Positions 47,983 through 59,839 of a stretch of DNA of 64,000 bases are shown piece after piece. Numbering within the stretch: the stretch's first letter is position 1; each line of letters opens with the position of its first letter. The position numbers and the translations under genes were made by a program. This DNA comes from Dichetophora obliterata (lineage: Eukaryota > Arthropoda > Insecta > Diptera > Sciomyzidae): positions 266,105,299 through 266,169,298 of the forward strand of contig OY986435.1 of assembly GCA_963920525.1 (NCBI GenBank), read 5' to 3'. Under the pieces are notes generated by a model. It had not been told where the DNA came from, ran no database searches, and saw only the letters and a list, made by a program, of their open reading frames with translations.

Positions 47983-48331
47983 AAGGTATTAATCTTATTA
48001 AATACGGTCTAATTAAGACATTTCTGCAAAAAAAATTTAATTTTTTTTTTAGAAGAACAGTAGTTTTTAAATTCCCACATATCGTCGCTCGCGTGACAAA
48101 CTGTCGTAATCCACATTTTTAAAATTTTTCAGGAGAACGTTTTTTCTGTTTTGGCCTCTGTGTCACTGCTTCTTTTAAATAAAAATATAATAAAAATATA
48201 AACCTTAAAATAAAAACTGTTTAATATTTTGGGTACCTTACTAAAGTGTATTGAATTGGTTAAACAAAAATGAAGCCAAGTATTTCCTAGAAACTGTAGT
48301 AACAAATGAAATACGTACGGCAATATATATG
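47983..48331. other. gene-free AT-rich stretch
   Basis: No feature recognised between the foldback element and the large inverted-arm element. Confidence 0.35.
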
Positions 48332-51300
48332 TATACTAGCTGAAACCCGGCGCATTGCTGCCTCGCCCCCATTTCCAAACGCCCATCAAATATAACCAGT
48401 CAAACTGCTTGTATAAATTGTGGTCGAATGCTGAATTCCGTGACTGTGCGACCTTTAACTCAAAAGCTATTCAATTCCTCAAATTTGGGTTGTATGGGAA
48501 GCTCCACGCCCCCTTGTCCAACCCCCATCAATCAGTGAAACAGTACAAGCAAATTTTGTTCGAATACCGAATTCAAAAACTGTGCGACCTCTAATTCCAA
48601 AGCTAATCACTATTGCACATTGGAGGTGCCTCCATTGCCAAATTACCAAATTTTTGTACTTAGATATAAAATTTATATCGCCCACGCCCATTTTGTGTAC
48701 GGTTGCCGACAGTAACCATCTGAACAAAATGACTATATTTTAGTTTTTTACGATCAAAACCGTCTGATATATACCCTTTTCATTGATTTGTGAGCCTTCT
48801 TGTCCAATCGAAACAAAACTTTACAGGAACACTCAAGATGTGGCTTCAGTTTCCCTGAAAATTTCATAAAGATCGTCTTAGCGGTTTTTGAGTATACGTG
48901 ATATACAAACATACCCACATACACACACACACATATAAATAAAAAAATCATTAAAATTAAGTCGAAGTATCATTAATCCTCCCCCAACGTTCTTTGATTA
49001 TTATTTATTTAATTTGATGGTAATTTGAAGTTAAAACTCCTATTTTTTACGAAAAATTCCGCTGTTTCGCAAGTGGAAAGCCCTTTAATTTAAAAAAAAT
49101 CTGTAACTTACTGTTAGAGGAAAAAGTTTTATATGTAGAAAGTGTGTACCAAGTTTGAAGTAAAAAAGTAATGTAGTTTTTAAATGGCTGTCTTTAAATA
49201 TTCTTCAGACTATTTGCATCTTAATGTAAAACGAAACGATGACTGAATGTCGTGAAAGAAACGAGCAACAATATTTTTTGATATGAAAAAATGTGTTGCG
49301 TACCGTGTAACCACGTTCAGTCTTCGGTTCGTTATAAATAAAGATGCAGTATATACTTCAGATGCTTAGCAAACCCTAACACTTCCACAATTTTGAGTAT
49401 ATGTGAGTGTTTTTGATGCCAAAATAACAGACATTTTTTAAAATTAAATACACAAAAAAACTAACCGATACTAAAAAGTATTATAACAACAAAATTACCG
49501 TTAGTTGAAAAATTTCGGAGGGGGAGTGGAAAATGAGTTTTATTACTATTGATAGTCAATTGTATGAAAAAATATATTTTTAGCCATAACTTTTGATTGG
49601 AAAGAGATATTGGGGTAATTTTTTCACATAAATTATTTTTGAGACTTGATTTTTTTTTTGTAAAAAATATAAAAACAACATTTTGAAAAAAATAAATTTC
49701 GCAAAAAAAATCAAAGGGGGACCTTGTTGTTTTGATGGCAAAAACAGTAAAATAATTTTTGCGCTTAGCTGGAAGAATTTTTGCAAATAAATGCTATGTC
49801 ATATGAAAGATAGCCAGATGTACAAGTTTTAATTGATTTAATTTTTACAACAAAAACAGTTTTTGAGTTATTTTTTGAGTAAAAAGTCAATATTTTGGAC
49901 CTTTTTTGACATAATTATAAAACATAGTTACACTGACTTAACGGTACAGTTCAACCTATTTTTGTGAAGTGATTTTATTGAAGTTTTGAACAAAAAAAAA
50001 AAAAAATTTGAATGAAATTTATTAATGGACAGCGGAGATATTTGCATCGAAAGACTAAACTTTGATTTTCATGTCGTTTTTTTCTCATTCTTAGGTAACG
50101 ATGTTTTATGAAAAAGTCGTTGTACTGGAAATTTCTACAATTTTGAATATATGTGGGTGTTAATGATGTCAAAATAACAGAAATTTTTTAAAATTAAATA
50201 CACAAAAAACTCCGATACTGAAAAGTATTACAATAACAAAATTACCGTTAGTTGAAAAATTTCGGAGGGGGCGTGGCAAAAACTAAGTATGTAACATTTT
50301 AAGTTGGGATGAATTTAATATGTGTACCTAGTTTGAGCGAAATCCGTTGAGCCGTTTAGATTTGTATAAAAGCCAAACAAACAAACAAACAAACATACAG
50401 AAAATGAGTTTTATTACTCATGGTCAATGGTATGAAAAAATAGATTTTTAGCCATAACTTTTGATTGGAAAGAGATACTGGGGTAATTTTTTTGTATAAA
50501 TTATTTTTGATATATGAAATAAATGCTATGACATATGAAAGCTAATCAGATGTACAATTTTTAATTGATTTTATTTAAAAAAAAATAAATTTTTTGTGTA
50601 CTTTTTTAAGTAAGAAGTCAGTGTTTTGGACCTTTTTTAAAAAAATCATAAAAATATATACACTGACCTAACGGTATAGTTGAAACTATTTTTGAGAAGT
50701 ACTTTTATTGAACATATAAACAAACAAAAAAACTGAAGAATATAGTCTAAAGAATATTTAGGCTGTCGGCAACCGTACAAAAAATGTGCGAAATATAACT
50801 AAATACTAAAATTTGGTAATTTACATAATTCATATTTTTACTCTCGACAGCTTTCCAAAAATCGGTGAGGTCGCACTATATCTGCGCCCACTTTTATCGC
50901 CCACAAATTAGTAAAAAAGCTATATATCAGACGGTTTTTTACCGTAGAAGACAAAAATTTGGTAATTTAGCTTATATGTCTTTACCGATTTTCATGGTAC
51001 TTTTGGAAGTTACTAAACACATACGAAGGAGGTTTTATGCATTGGAAAATGAGGCGTGGCACCTCCAATACAGAATTAATTGGAGGCACCTCCAATGTGC
51101 AATATCGATTAGCTTTGGAATTAGAGGTCGCACAGCTTTCGAATTCGGTATTCGAAAAAAATTTGCTTGTGCTGTTTCACTGATTTATGGGTGTTGGAAA
51201 AGGGGGCCAAGAAACTCTCATACAACCCAAATTTGAGAAATTGAATAGCTTTTGAGTCAAAGGTCGCACAGTCACGGAATTCAGTATTCGACCACAATTT

Positions 51301-51398
51301 ACACAAGCAGTTTGACGGATTGTATTTAATAACGTTTTTGATAGCGTTTGGAAACGGGGCGTGGCAGCAAAGCGCCGAGTTTCAGCAAGTATTATATA
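48332..51398. mobile_element. 3-kb repeat with long inverted arms and internal direct repeats
   Basis: The left arm (about 48332-48780) and right arm (about 50760-51398) are imperfect inverted copies. Both begin TA.TAGCTGAAACCCGGCGC-like, then GTCAAACTGCTTGT, GTGACTGTGCGACCTTT, CAAGCAAATTTTGTTCGAAT and GGAGGTGCCTCCA, ending at GGTTGCCGACAG. Inside are two direct copies of about 600-700 bp (from near 49410 and 50140). They share AAATTACCGTTAGTTGAAAA, TTTCGGAGGGGG, ATGAGTTTTATTACT and AGCCATAACTTTTGATTGGA. CACACACA and AACAAACAAACAAACA runs follow ATAAAGATCG/ATCCGTTGAGCCGTTTAGAT phrases, a layout seen in LINE 3' ends. No ORF is credible. The identity is uncertain. Confidence 0.65.
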
Positions 51399-51539
51399 TT
51401 GAGGGTAGATCGTATATGAATCAGTTGCCGGGTACACTTTATTCCGAGCGGTTGTGAACAGAGACGCTAAAATTGTATCGTAGTTTTCCGTTTTTATTTC
51501 TTTTCGGTCTTGTGTCGTGGTATATTTATTTGCACTTTT

Positions 51540-51905
51540 GTATCGGTGTCTTGGAGGTTTCACGCATAATAACAACGAGAGTTTCAATCAACTTGTTTGG
51601 AAAATCTCTCCAAAATCAGTGGGCGGTACTGCAATCATTGTTGAAATTGCAGCAAATGTTGCAGCATGCACTTTCAATGAAGGATCTTTTGCTTTATTGC
51701 CCTTTTTTGAATGAAATGGGCATCTCTACAGGCCCAAGTGCTCACCAATGGGCGCACTCATTTGAAGAATTACGAATAACCATAGCGGACAAACAAGCTG
51801 CAAGTACAAGTAATGAGGGTAGAATGCAGGTAGAATACAACGCAGGCAAGAGCAAAAAAATGCACTGCACATCCTGAATGACAGCGTTTTACTGTACGGA
51901 GCTGG
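51540..51905 (+). pseudogene. transposase-like fragment (NESFN family)
   Basis: In the frame of 51517-51714 the sequence reads HNNNESFNQLVWKISPKSVG and then VEIAANVAACTFNEGSFALL. I recall NxNESFNxxxWxxxPK ... E...A...FN.G as a conserved block in a large group of insect and cnidarian transposon-derived (Mutator-like) proteins. The continuation is in other frames with stops. This is a decayed fragment without ends. The family assignment is from memory. Confidence 0.4.
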
Positions 51906-53386
51906 CATTGATGATTATGTGTAACTGTGGGCTTAGACCGCCTGAACGAACGAAAAATTTATCGCGAACAATTTATTGCAATTAATTCTTCGTTCGGAGT
52001 ACTGTTTAGACCGCATGAACATCAATCGCGAACAAACATTGGCCGCCATCTTGTACGTTCAGGCGGTGTAGACAACAATTTGTGCATTTGGCCGAACATC
52101 AATAAATGCAGGGTTGATTACGCCTTATTTGTATATCAGTACTAAAACTTATACTCCGTTTCTCAACAACAAATGGTTTGCCACTCCATAACAATATATT
52201 ACTCGTATTAGTTATTATAAAAAAGACGTGTGTTTAACTTACGGGACCATTTAAGTTTTTCAACAAACAAAAATTAAATGTTCTCACATTTTTCGTTTGT
52301 CAATAAATTTCGTAAATTTTAAGTCAATTAAATAAAAATTGCTAAAAATTGTATGCACTTGTTAAGCAAATACAATTGGTACTTTTAGTCGTCCGATTTT
52401 TATTTTAGAGAAATACTTTTTATGTTATATTTTTAGGGAATCGCTATTAGTCACAAATCGATTTTCAACTATCATTTTAGTTAATATCCACATTTTTTCT
52501 AAAATCTTTGATTAAAAATTCAAAAAGTTTCAGCAGAACCTAAAATATTTTTTTATTTTATTTGAACAAGCTCTTTTGTGGATTCCTGCTATATTAAATA
52601 ATATTTGCTATACATAAACTTAAAAATTTGCATTAAAAGTTATATAGTTATTATTAAAAAAAATTACCTCAAATAAACAGTCGCTTTAAAATTAAACTTC
52701 AAATATATTCCCTTTACACAACACAATCATATTGCAGCGAAAGTTAACAGAACACTTTAAAAAACATAAAACTAAATTACTACATATTTTAGTACTTTTC
52801 ATAAATTATTCTCTAAAGCTACTCCTCTTTGCTACTTTTCTGTTTTTAAACACAGGGTAACACCGGATTCGCCCAAAAAGATCGAAGCTTGTTCGATCAG
52901 AGCGAACGAAGAAATTCGTAAAAATTTCGTTGGAAAATTTTCATTTCGTAGCGTAGGCGTTCCACTTTAACCTAATGCACTTTTTTAATTATATTTTTTC
53001 TTGAGGTTTATAAAACAATATAGCTCACCTGAGTGGCATTGTTCACTCTTTTTTTAAATACTGCACGAACTGGCGCGAAAAAGTACATAAAAAGGCTTTT
53101 AATATAAATTGTATAAATTTTTTTGGAAAAAGCATACCTACTTTTGGAATTTTCTTACTGTTGGAAGCAAAAGCTTTACAGTGGCTGAGGATTTTTGAGG
53201 AATTTTTAAAAAATGCTTTTATCGTGTATAATATATCATCCGTTGTCATTAATGGGTTAAGGTATTTTTGTTCTCATTAGGAATTGAACTTTAAAGAAAT
53301 GGACGCGCAGCGACGAAAAAGAGAACTGTCCTCATAATTGTCCTCATATAGTTTTGAACTGGTCTAATGTAGATACTTTGTTGGTT
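51906..53386. other. gene-free stretch
   Basis: No gene recognised. Around 51940-52060, ATCGCGAACAA(A/T) and GAACGAACG/GACCGC words recur (GGCTTAGACCGCCTGAACGA versus AGACCGCATGAACATCAATC), with an inverted TTGTACGTTCAGGCGGTGTA near 52050. This suggests a short hairpin element of about 150 bp. Confidence 0.4.
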
Positions 53387-53526
53387 AGGGCTGTTCACAT
53401 TTCAAATCGCTCATCAAATCGTTTGTCAAATACAATAGAACAACGTGAAATTTTCATGGAATTCCCATGTTGTTCTATTGGATTTGACAAACGATTTGAT
53501 GAGCGGTTTGAAATGTGAACAGCCCT
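53387..53526. repeat. near-perfect 140-bp palindrome, copy 1
   Basis: From AGGGCTGTTCACATTTCAAA to its inverse the whole sequence folds on itself with only a few mismatches around a short centre (near CATGGAATTCCCATG). It is flanked by GTT on both sides (53384-53386 and 53527-53529). This is an extreme short hairpin MITE. The ORFs over it are by-products. Confidence 0.9.
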
Positions 53527-53565
53527 GTTACGACCTTTAGGTATTTGCGTTTTTTGCTTACCAAT

Positions 53566-53705
53566 AGGGCTGTTCACATTTCAAATCGCTCATCAAATCG
53601 TTTGTCAAATACAATAGAACAACGTGAAATTTTCATGGAATTCCCACGTTGTTCTATTGGATTTGACAAACGATTTGATGAGCAGTTTGAAATGTGAACA
53701 CCCCT
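53566..53705. repeat. near-perfect 140-bp palindrome, copy 2
   Basis: The same hairpin as 53387-53526 with a handful of substitutions. It lies only 39 bp downstream and in the same orientation of its slightly asymmetric sequence. The boundary bases CAAT on the left and ATTG on the right extend the palindrome instead of forming a direct duplication. Confidence 0.9.
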
Positions 53706-53797
53706 ATTGACCATAACACGTCACGTGAGCGACGATATATGGACATTAGGGTGGTCCTTATTTTAGAAACTGTTGAGCACCTGATATTTTTGTTCCT

Positions 53798-54583
53798 ATG
53801 CCGTGGTTATGCTAGCCAAATATGATTGCCGAACATTTTTTGTTGTTATTGTTTCACGTATAAAATGAAAAAATGAACTTTTTCTCATATTCATTTTCTC
53901 GCTCTCGGACCAAACATTTTGATTGCTGATTGAAACGCCAAACATGCCGAACTTTCCAGTGTTGGCTGTAGTCATTTTGTATAATAGCATCAAAAAAGTA
54001 GGTAAAAGTATTAAAGAGTGAAGTTGATTGTATCTTCAAGTAACGCTTAACATAAACAGCTAGCTAGCATGTCAGATATATGCAAATCATTTGGTTTAAG
54101 ATATTATAATAAAAATTCAGAGTCAGTAATATTAGTTCGTATATTTAAATTCGTTTATTTTATTTTCAACTCTATAACAAATATGTATAATAAGTACAAA
54201 AATGCAAATTAGGGTTGTGCTTTTTTGTGTTTTGACATTCTCTTACATATAATGCAACTGTGCCACCAATCATAGCATAACCACCATGGCAGAATTAGAG
54301 AAGGTATATGAATTTCGGAGAGGGAGACTGCAGCAACTGTCAAAACGAAGTTGACAGCCATACAAAACCTGAAAACGACGAGAATGCGATAAGAAAGCGA
54401 ACATAGGCAAGAATAGCAAAATGCCTGAGTTTGACAATTCTGGCTATGAGAAAAAGAGAGCAGTCTGAAATGCATATACCTTTACTAGTTCTACCATGAT
54501 AACCACCAAACAAACATTTCAGCGAAGAGAATAAATTAACGAAAATGAACACCAAACATGTTTGGCTAGCATAACCACGGCAT
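53798..54583. repeat. outer MITE containing a younger hAT-type MITE
   Basis: The inverted ends are 23 bp and perfect, beginning ATGCCGTGGTTATGCTAGCC, at 53798-53820 and 54561-54583. About 214 bp of the 786 bp is the inner MITE at 54285-54498. The rest is non-coding. The target duplication of the outer element is not clear. Confidence 0.75.
54285..54498. repeat. hAT-type MITE, copy 2, with 8-bp duplication
   Basis: 214 bp with ends CATGGCAGAATTAGAGAAGG and, on the other strand, CATGGTAGAACTAGTAAAGG. It is flanked by a perfect 8-bp direct repeat ATAACCAC (54277-54284 and 54499-54506). The interior matches the 3802-4006 copy (AACTGTCAAAACGAAGT; TGAGTTTGACA). Confidence 0.9.
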
Positions 54584-54626
54584 TAGCGTCTAAAAATTAG
54601 TACCTCATTTTTTTTACAACAACAAT

Positions 54627-54999
54627 AGCCGCACTCAGCGCAGACAACTGTTGTGAACTGTAATGGTAGCGCTACCTTAGTTCACGATGTTTTTCTCTGA
54701 ATGTGTTGCTACTCTACACGTCAGAAGTTAGATTCAATTTAATTTTTATGTAAATTTAATTCAATTGCAAAGGTTTCTCACTTAAATTTTCTGCGTTCTT
54801 TCTGCGTTTATTAATTTAACAGCGTCAGTAACACCATTTGACATCTAAGCAAACAGTTGTGTTCATGTAGCATATAATTTGTTCGCTCGATTAAAAGGCG
54901 TTCGCGACTTTATCAGTTTTAGTTAGCGCTACGAAATTTGTACCATTTAGCGAATTTTTACACAACAGTTGCCAACTGTTGTCTGCGCTGAATGCGGCC
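54627..54999. repeat. MITE with AAT duplication, 373 bp
   Basis: The left end is AGCCGCACTCAGCGCAGACA and the right end on the other strand is GGCCGCATTCAGCGCAGACA. Both continue ACnGTTG. It is flanked by AAT (54624-54626 and 55000-55002). The inner block TTGTGAACTGTAATGGTAGC is shared with 1660-1722. The 3-bp duplication fits PIF/Harbinger-type elements. Confidence 0.8.
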
Positions 55000-55002
55000 A
55001 AT

Positions 55003-56779
55003 AACACGTGTCGCTCGGAGCTTGAAGTTTACACAGAGGCAATGAAACTGAATGAGCATTAGGGTGTATCGAATGAAATTTTTTCGAATTTCACTTTCTT
55101 AGGGATCTCAAAAGTTGCATAGGGTGGTCCAGATCTCTCAAAACGATCTCAAAATGTTTCGTTTTTTAAAGAAAAACCACACATGTCTTAAACCAAAAGT
55201 AAACATGCACTTTCACTAACAATATCTTGTCTAACAAGATACCACTCTGGATTTTATCCACAGTGTCCTGTGGGAAGGATATTCGAATCTAAAGTGCACT
55301 CGAAATTATTTGAATTTGACTACTTTACCTCAAGAGATGGAATTTCCCCCAACCGCTAAAATTTAAAAAACAAAATATTTTTAAATTTCAAGTGCGTTTA
55401 ATTACCTTTCCATCGGTATTTGAAACTTAACATTCGGTAGTGATGAATTCTAGTAAAAATAGTTTTTCGATGTTTTTGCCGATTTTTGTTAATTTTGTGC
55501 ACCCTGTAACTCCGCCAAAAATTACTCCAGCATTTTTTCCTTTAAATTAAGTTTTTTATTTCCTTCAGTGATCCTTCATGCAAAATTTCACCCAGATCGG
55601 AGATGGTCATTTCGTAAGGGCGGTACGTTCAAAAGAGAATTGCTGTTTTATCTTTTTTTTTCATATGTAGTAGATAATTTTTTGAATTTCTACCTGTCGG
55701 CACGTGTTAATAAGGTCCAATTTCTTTGAAACTTTTTTATGCATTTTTTATATATTGGAACAAAATAAAAGGGTGCTCAAGAAAAGCAAACGAATGTTTT
55801 TCTCCATACAAATAAGGACTAGTCTATTGGACATATTGTACTTTTAAAAAAATATATTATGTATTAAAACTTTTTTACTTTCCAGACATAGAATCCTTAT
55901 TATGAGACATATTCGCATTTTCCATTTAAAATATTTATTGGAAGTAATAGTTTTTAAATGTGCAGATATGTGGACATATTGCACTGTTTTTTTAATAACT
56001 TCATTATTTACTAATACTTTATTACTTACCATACAGAGGAGCCTTCATACACGGCATATTTGAGAAATCAAAAGAGCACTAATGAGGGAGAATATTTTCC
56101 CTATTCATTGCGTCAGTAATTGAATAAAATATTGAAAACTTTTGTCCACATATGTTACCATTTTACCGGAGGAGGTTAAGGAGTGTGTCATTCATATTTT
56201 GCCTCTTTCTTTCAATCTCCATAGAGCTTGGGCGAATTAAATTCAGAGTTGAAGAAAAAGCTGCTTCTACTGTTTTACATCTTTTCACGTCATGATGATT
56301 GAATTAACGTAGAGTTTATAACTATGATCCATCTGTAGTATGCTTTTTTTACTGACAATTAAAGATACACAGTTTCTTTCAAGAAGAATGTATCAACCAC
56401 TTGGTTAAGCCCGTATGATACTTCATTGTTTTGTCCAATTTAAAAATCTGAAAACAAGTGCCGCGTGAGCTAGACAGATATATATTGTTGGAAAAGAATG
56501 AAAACATGCATTGTGCCACTTTTTTACATATCCGCAACATGACTACTTTATCTCTCTGTTCTTCTTGGCTGCGGAAGAAAGAGCTCAAGCTGGTTTTTGA
56601 CACTTAATATTTGATCGAAACTTAACGACGAATGAACTGAGAGAAACGTCAAAAACAATGCATTGAAAATGCTGTCCGTCGCACATTTTTTTGTCCAATT
56701 CGCACTATATGCGTATACACTCACACTTCTTGAATTTTAGCTTTAGCTCTATTTCGACTGCTCTAGTTTCATTGCCAAT
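55003..56779. other. gene-free; repeat remnants with AGGGTG words
   Basis: No gene recognised. 55060-55150 has two TTAGGGTG/ATAGGGTGGTCC phrases, also seen at 53748, probably an old repeat end. ORFs at 55844-56032 and 56379-56603 have no family signature. Confidence 0.4.
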
Positions 56780-56954
56780 AGCGGGGTTCACATGGTCCTA
56801 CATGTTGTCACGCATTGTAGGACAAGCCTCGTATTTGACCGTTCGAACGCTCGATACAGCCGACTGACAACATGTTATCTTGAATTTGAAATATTTCAAA
56901 TTCAAGGCCATCATGCCAGGCGTGACAACATGTAGGATCATGTGAACCCCCGCT
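56780..56954. repeat. MITE with AAT duplication, 175 bp
   Basis: The left end is AGCGGGGTTCACATGGTCCT and the right end on the other strand is AGCGGGGGTTCACATGATCC. Both continue TACATGTTGTCACGC, giving arms of about 35 bp. It is flanked by AAT (56777-56779 and 56955-56957). A TA duplication with TIRs starting GCGGGG is an alternative reading. Confidence 0.8.
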
Positions 56955-57400
56955 AATGAATAAAAATTGGACAACACAATGAAGTATCATACGGGCTTTA
57001 GTGAAAGTTTTAATTTGTAAAAAGTTTTTGGAAATATCAAAATATATACCCTAAGATATGGAGATATTCTTAGAGATGGCCTGTATTTTCGTTAAGGAAA
57101 AACAGTTCTCTTATAAAAGTGATTTTATATTAAAATTATCATTGCCTCTGACTGCATCGCCCTGACTTTAGCGTTGATATTAGACCCTGGTCATGATGTC
57201 TAAACGTTCAACCTATAACCAACTTATTGCTGCATTTGACAGCATAAACGCCAAGCACTTGTCAATAAAATAGGGTACAGAGATTTTCTCGGGACAAAAA
57301 ATATGCAGCGAATACTGCAGCTCTGATCAATCTTATTGCAAAGTGGTTGTTCTTAACAGCGATTATCTCTGATTTTTACTAAAACATACACAAGTACACA
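56955..57400. other. gene-free stretch
   Basis: No gene or ordered repeat is seen. Base composition becomes less AT-extreme toward 57.2 kb. Confidence 0.35.
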
Positions 57401-58484
57401 CTCTTTCTATCTATCTCTCTCTCTCTCTTTCTCTGCCATTACCGATTTTTTGTATCGATTTTAGTCCAACAAAATTTGGTCTCTCAACTTAAATCCGCTC
57501 AGTGGACAGAACAAGCAAGTATCGGATTGATGTAAAAAAAGCAAGAAGACTGGCTGGCATTCCAACTAGTATACAAAGGTTCTCATAAGTAACACAATGA
57601 CACAGTAACATACAGACGAAAACACACACACACACATATAGGCAGCCAATATTTTTTACTTGAGTGTGTTGTATGTGTGCGTGTACTAGCTCTCGTGTGC
57701 TGAAATGAGAGAGCATTTAAAGGAATTTCAACTAAACCGCGATGAGCACGAGAGCATATACAGCACATAGATATAAACACATACAAGCTCATGCACGTAT
57801 ACAGCCTATGCTGACGTTCGCTGCGACTACCTCCACATTGACGACACAAAACTTCGGGAATTTTCACATATCTGAGGTCGAGCTGCCACACTTTGGAGCA
57901 AGTACTCGGACTGTTCCGTCGTTCGCATCTCGTTATCGTACTCGAGCTCATTGGACTAACTGTGACTGTATTTCTTCGATTTGCTTGGAAAAAAAAGTAG
58001 TGAATTTAAAAACGATTTTAATATCCACATCTAAAATTATAACAAAGTAAATCCGTATAAAATATTTTGGAATTTATTATCTTAAAGAAAATAACTCAAT
58101 ACATATAGACAACAAAATCAGAGTGAAAAACTTACAACGGCACCAACAACAACAACTTCAACTTCGCTATGTATAAGCAAGATGTTTGAAATCATGCTGG
58201 TTACATAAATAAAAAAGAAAAATCGAAAAAATTTATTAATTAAACCACGAAGGAAGGAAAGTGTTTGTGTATGTGTGTGTGTGTGGATTTTTTTTGTGTT
58301 TGCGTCGCACTCGCTCGCTCTATGTGTGTTCGTTCGTTTTTGTATCTGTGAGATACAATTCGTAGTTCTTTTTTTTCCTACTTATAAGCAACCGTTCGAT
58401 GTAGCAATCGAAACTGAAATTCCAATGGTCAAAAGTCATGCCTTTGCAGCACCAGCAACGCAACTACAATGACGACAACGTCTC

Positions 58485-58530
<46 letters not shown>

Positions 58531-59060
58531 AACGACGACGCCATACGAAAGTGTGTCAAAAGAAGTTTTTAGTAGATATCCAGAATCACAGCTAATGAGA
58601 AACGATATTAATTGTATCTTCTACTTGATGGAAGTTCCAGCAAAGCCTAGTGCTGCATAGATAATAGTCAAAAATTAACATAACATAGTGTTGTTCAGTC
58701 ATTAAAAATCAACTCCAATTAGAAACTGTATCTCGAAAGTGTTCGAAGAAGGCACGTTGTCTGCCTGGTGTGATGTAGCCTCAGATACTTTGCATATATC
58801 TACTTGTTTCCTTTTTGTTTTGCATGTTTTTCTTTTAGTTTAACATTATTTCTGTTAAATCTATTGGATCTATGACTTGATATAAAATTTTCCAAGTTTG
58901 AAAATTTGTATAGAAAAATTTAAATTTTTGTTGTATAGTTAATTTTAGGAGTTGGGTATTATAGCTATTTGACTTACATATATCGCTCTTTGATTTTGAA
59001 TTTTCTCGTGTGTTCTCCCTCTCTCTCTCTCTCCAGCTCTAGAATCATAGAGAGCGCATG
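57401..59060 (+). promoter_or_regulatory. possible 5' region of an unseen gene
   Basis: The composition changes to features typical of fly promoters and 5' UTRs. There are CT/GA tracts (57411-57434, 59015-59033) matching GAGA-factor sites, CA/TG tracts (57620-57690, 58260-58300) and AACAACAAC runs (58140-58160). There is a relative scarcity of transposon ends. No coding exon can be proven. The ORF at 58469-58660 is mostly a (GAC)n threonine run followed by PYESVSKEVFSRYPESQLMR, which I do not recognise. The rest of any such gene would lie outside the window. Confidence 0.3.
58485..58540 (+). repeat. (GAC)n microsatellite
   Basis: About 15-18 GAC triplets, with ACAACG variants at both edges. 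In one frame this encodes polythreonine, but no homologous protein is recognised. Confidence 0.95.
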
Positions 59061-59830
59061 ACGCTGATTTTTGTATTTATATTGAGCAGTACCCTACAAA
59101 CGGTACTGTACAGCTAAGTTGGACAAACAACAACAACAACAACAAACACAACTACAACTACATTTATTTCAATGCTGCTGTAATTGAGATTGTAGATAAT
59201 TACAACGACGTATATTTAAAAAGTAATTGTCCTTGGTAACTAGCCAGTTCAGCTGTAGTGGACTGGAAAAGCTAGGAACTCACAGCTCGATTATCTTGGG
59301 CGATTAGACTGGTTGTTGCTGTTGTAGTATTGTAACAGTTTTGTAATTTTTTCATCTAGCTCATAAAGAAAATTATGATATTAAGATGTTGCAATACTAT
59401 TTGATTACTTCAGGAGGGACCAACCATCTTAGATTCACAGCCTTGCAAAAAAACTGCCCGGGAATTATTCTTTCATAATAAGCCAAAAGCCTTAATTTCG
59501 TTGTTTTTAAATCAAGAATATTGTTTTAAACCTTAAAATAAATAACTTTCGATATATTATGCTCCAAGTCACTGAAAGGTGCACTGAATAAATTAACTTG
59601 TATTTGTGTGGATGGTTATTTCGGTAAAAATGCAAAAACTTCGACACCTTATTGAATCTATCTATACACGAAATGCTCATTTCAAATATGGTAATTAAAA
59701 CTGCTTAAATTATAATAGTTATGAAACTAAAGCGTTATATCTACCAACGCTTGTATTAAAGAAGTAATTAAAAAGCTTTCTTAATATGTAACGAGTTATT
59801 TTAGAGAAACATAAATTCGATGTTTTATAT
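59061..59830. other. gene-free stretch
   Basis: No coding gene. A CAACAACAACAACAACAA run is at about 59128-59146. The remainder is ordinary AT-rich sequence. Confidence 0.35.
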
Positions 59831-59839
59831 AATACCGAA

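Noticed and set aside
53395..53697. Two similar 60-residue ORFs (IHISNRSSNRLSN-like) as a duplicated gene
   Set aside because: They come from the two palindromic MITE copies. The similar peptides appear on both strands because the DNA is a palindrome.
58469..58660. 63-residue ORF with a polythreonine run as a real protein
   Set aside because: Most of it is a GAC microsatellite. The remaining peptide is not recognised and no splice context supports it. Kept only as part of a possible 5' region.
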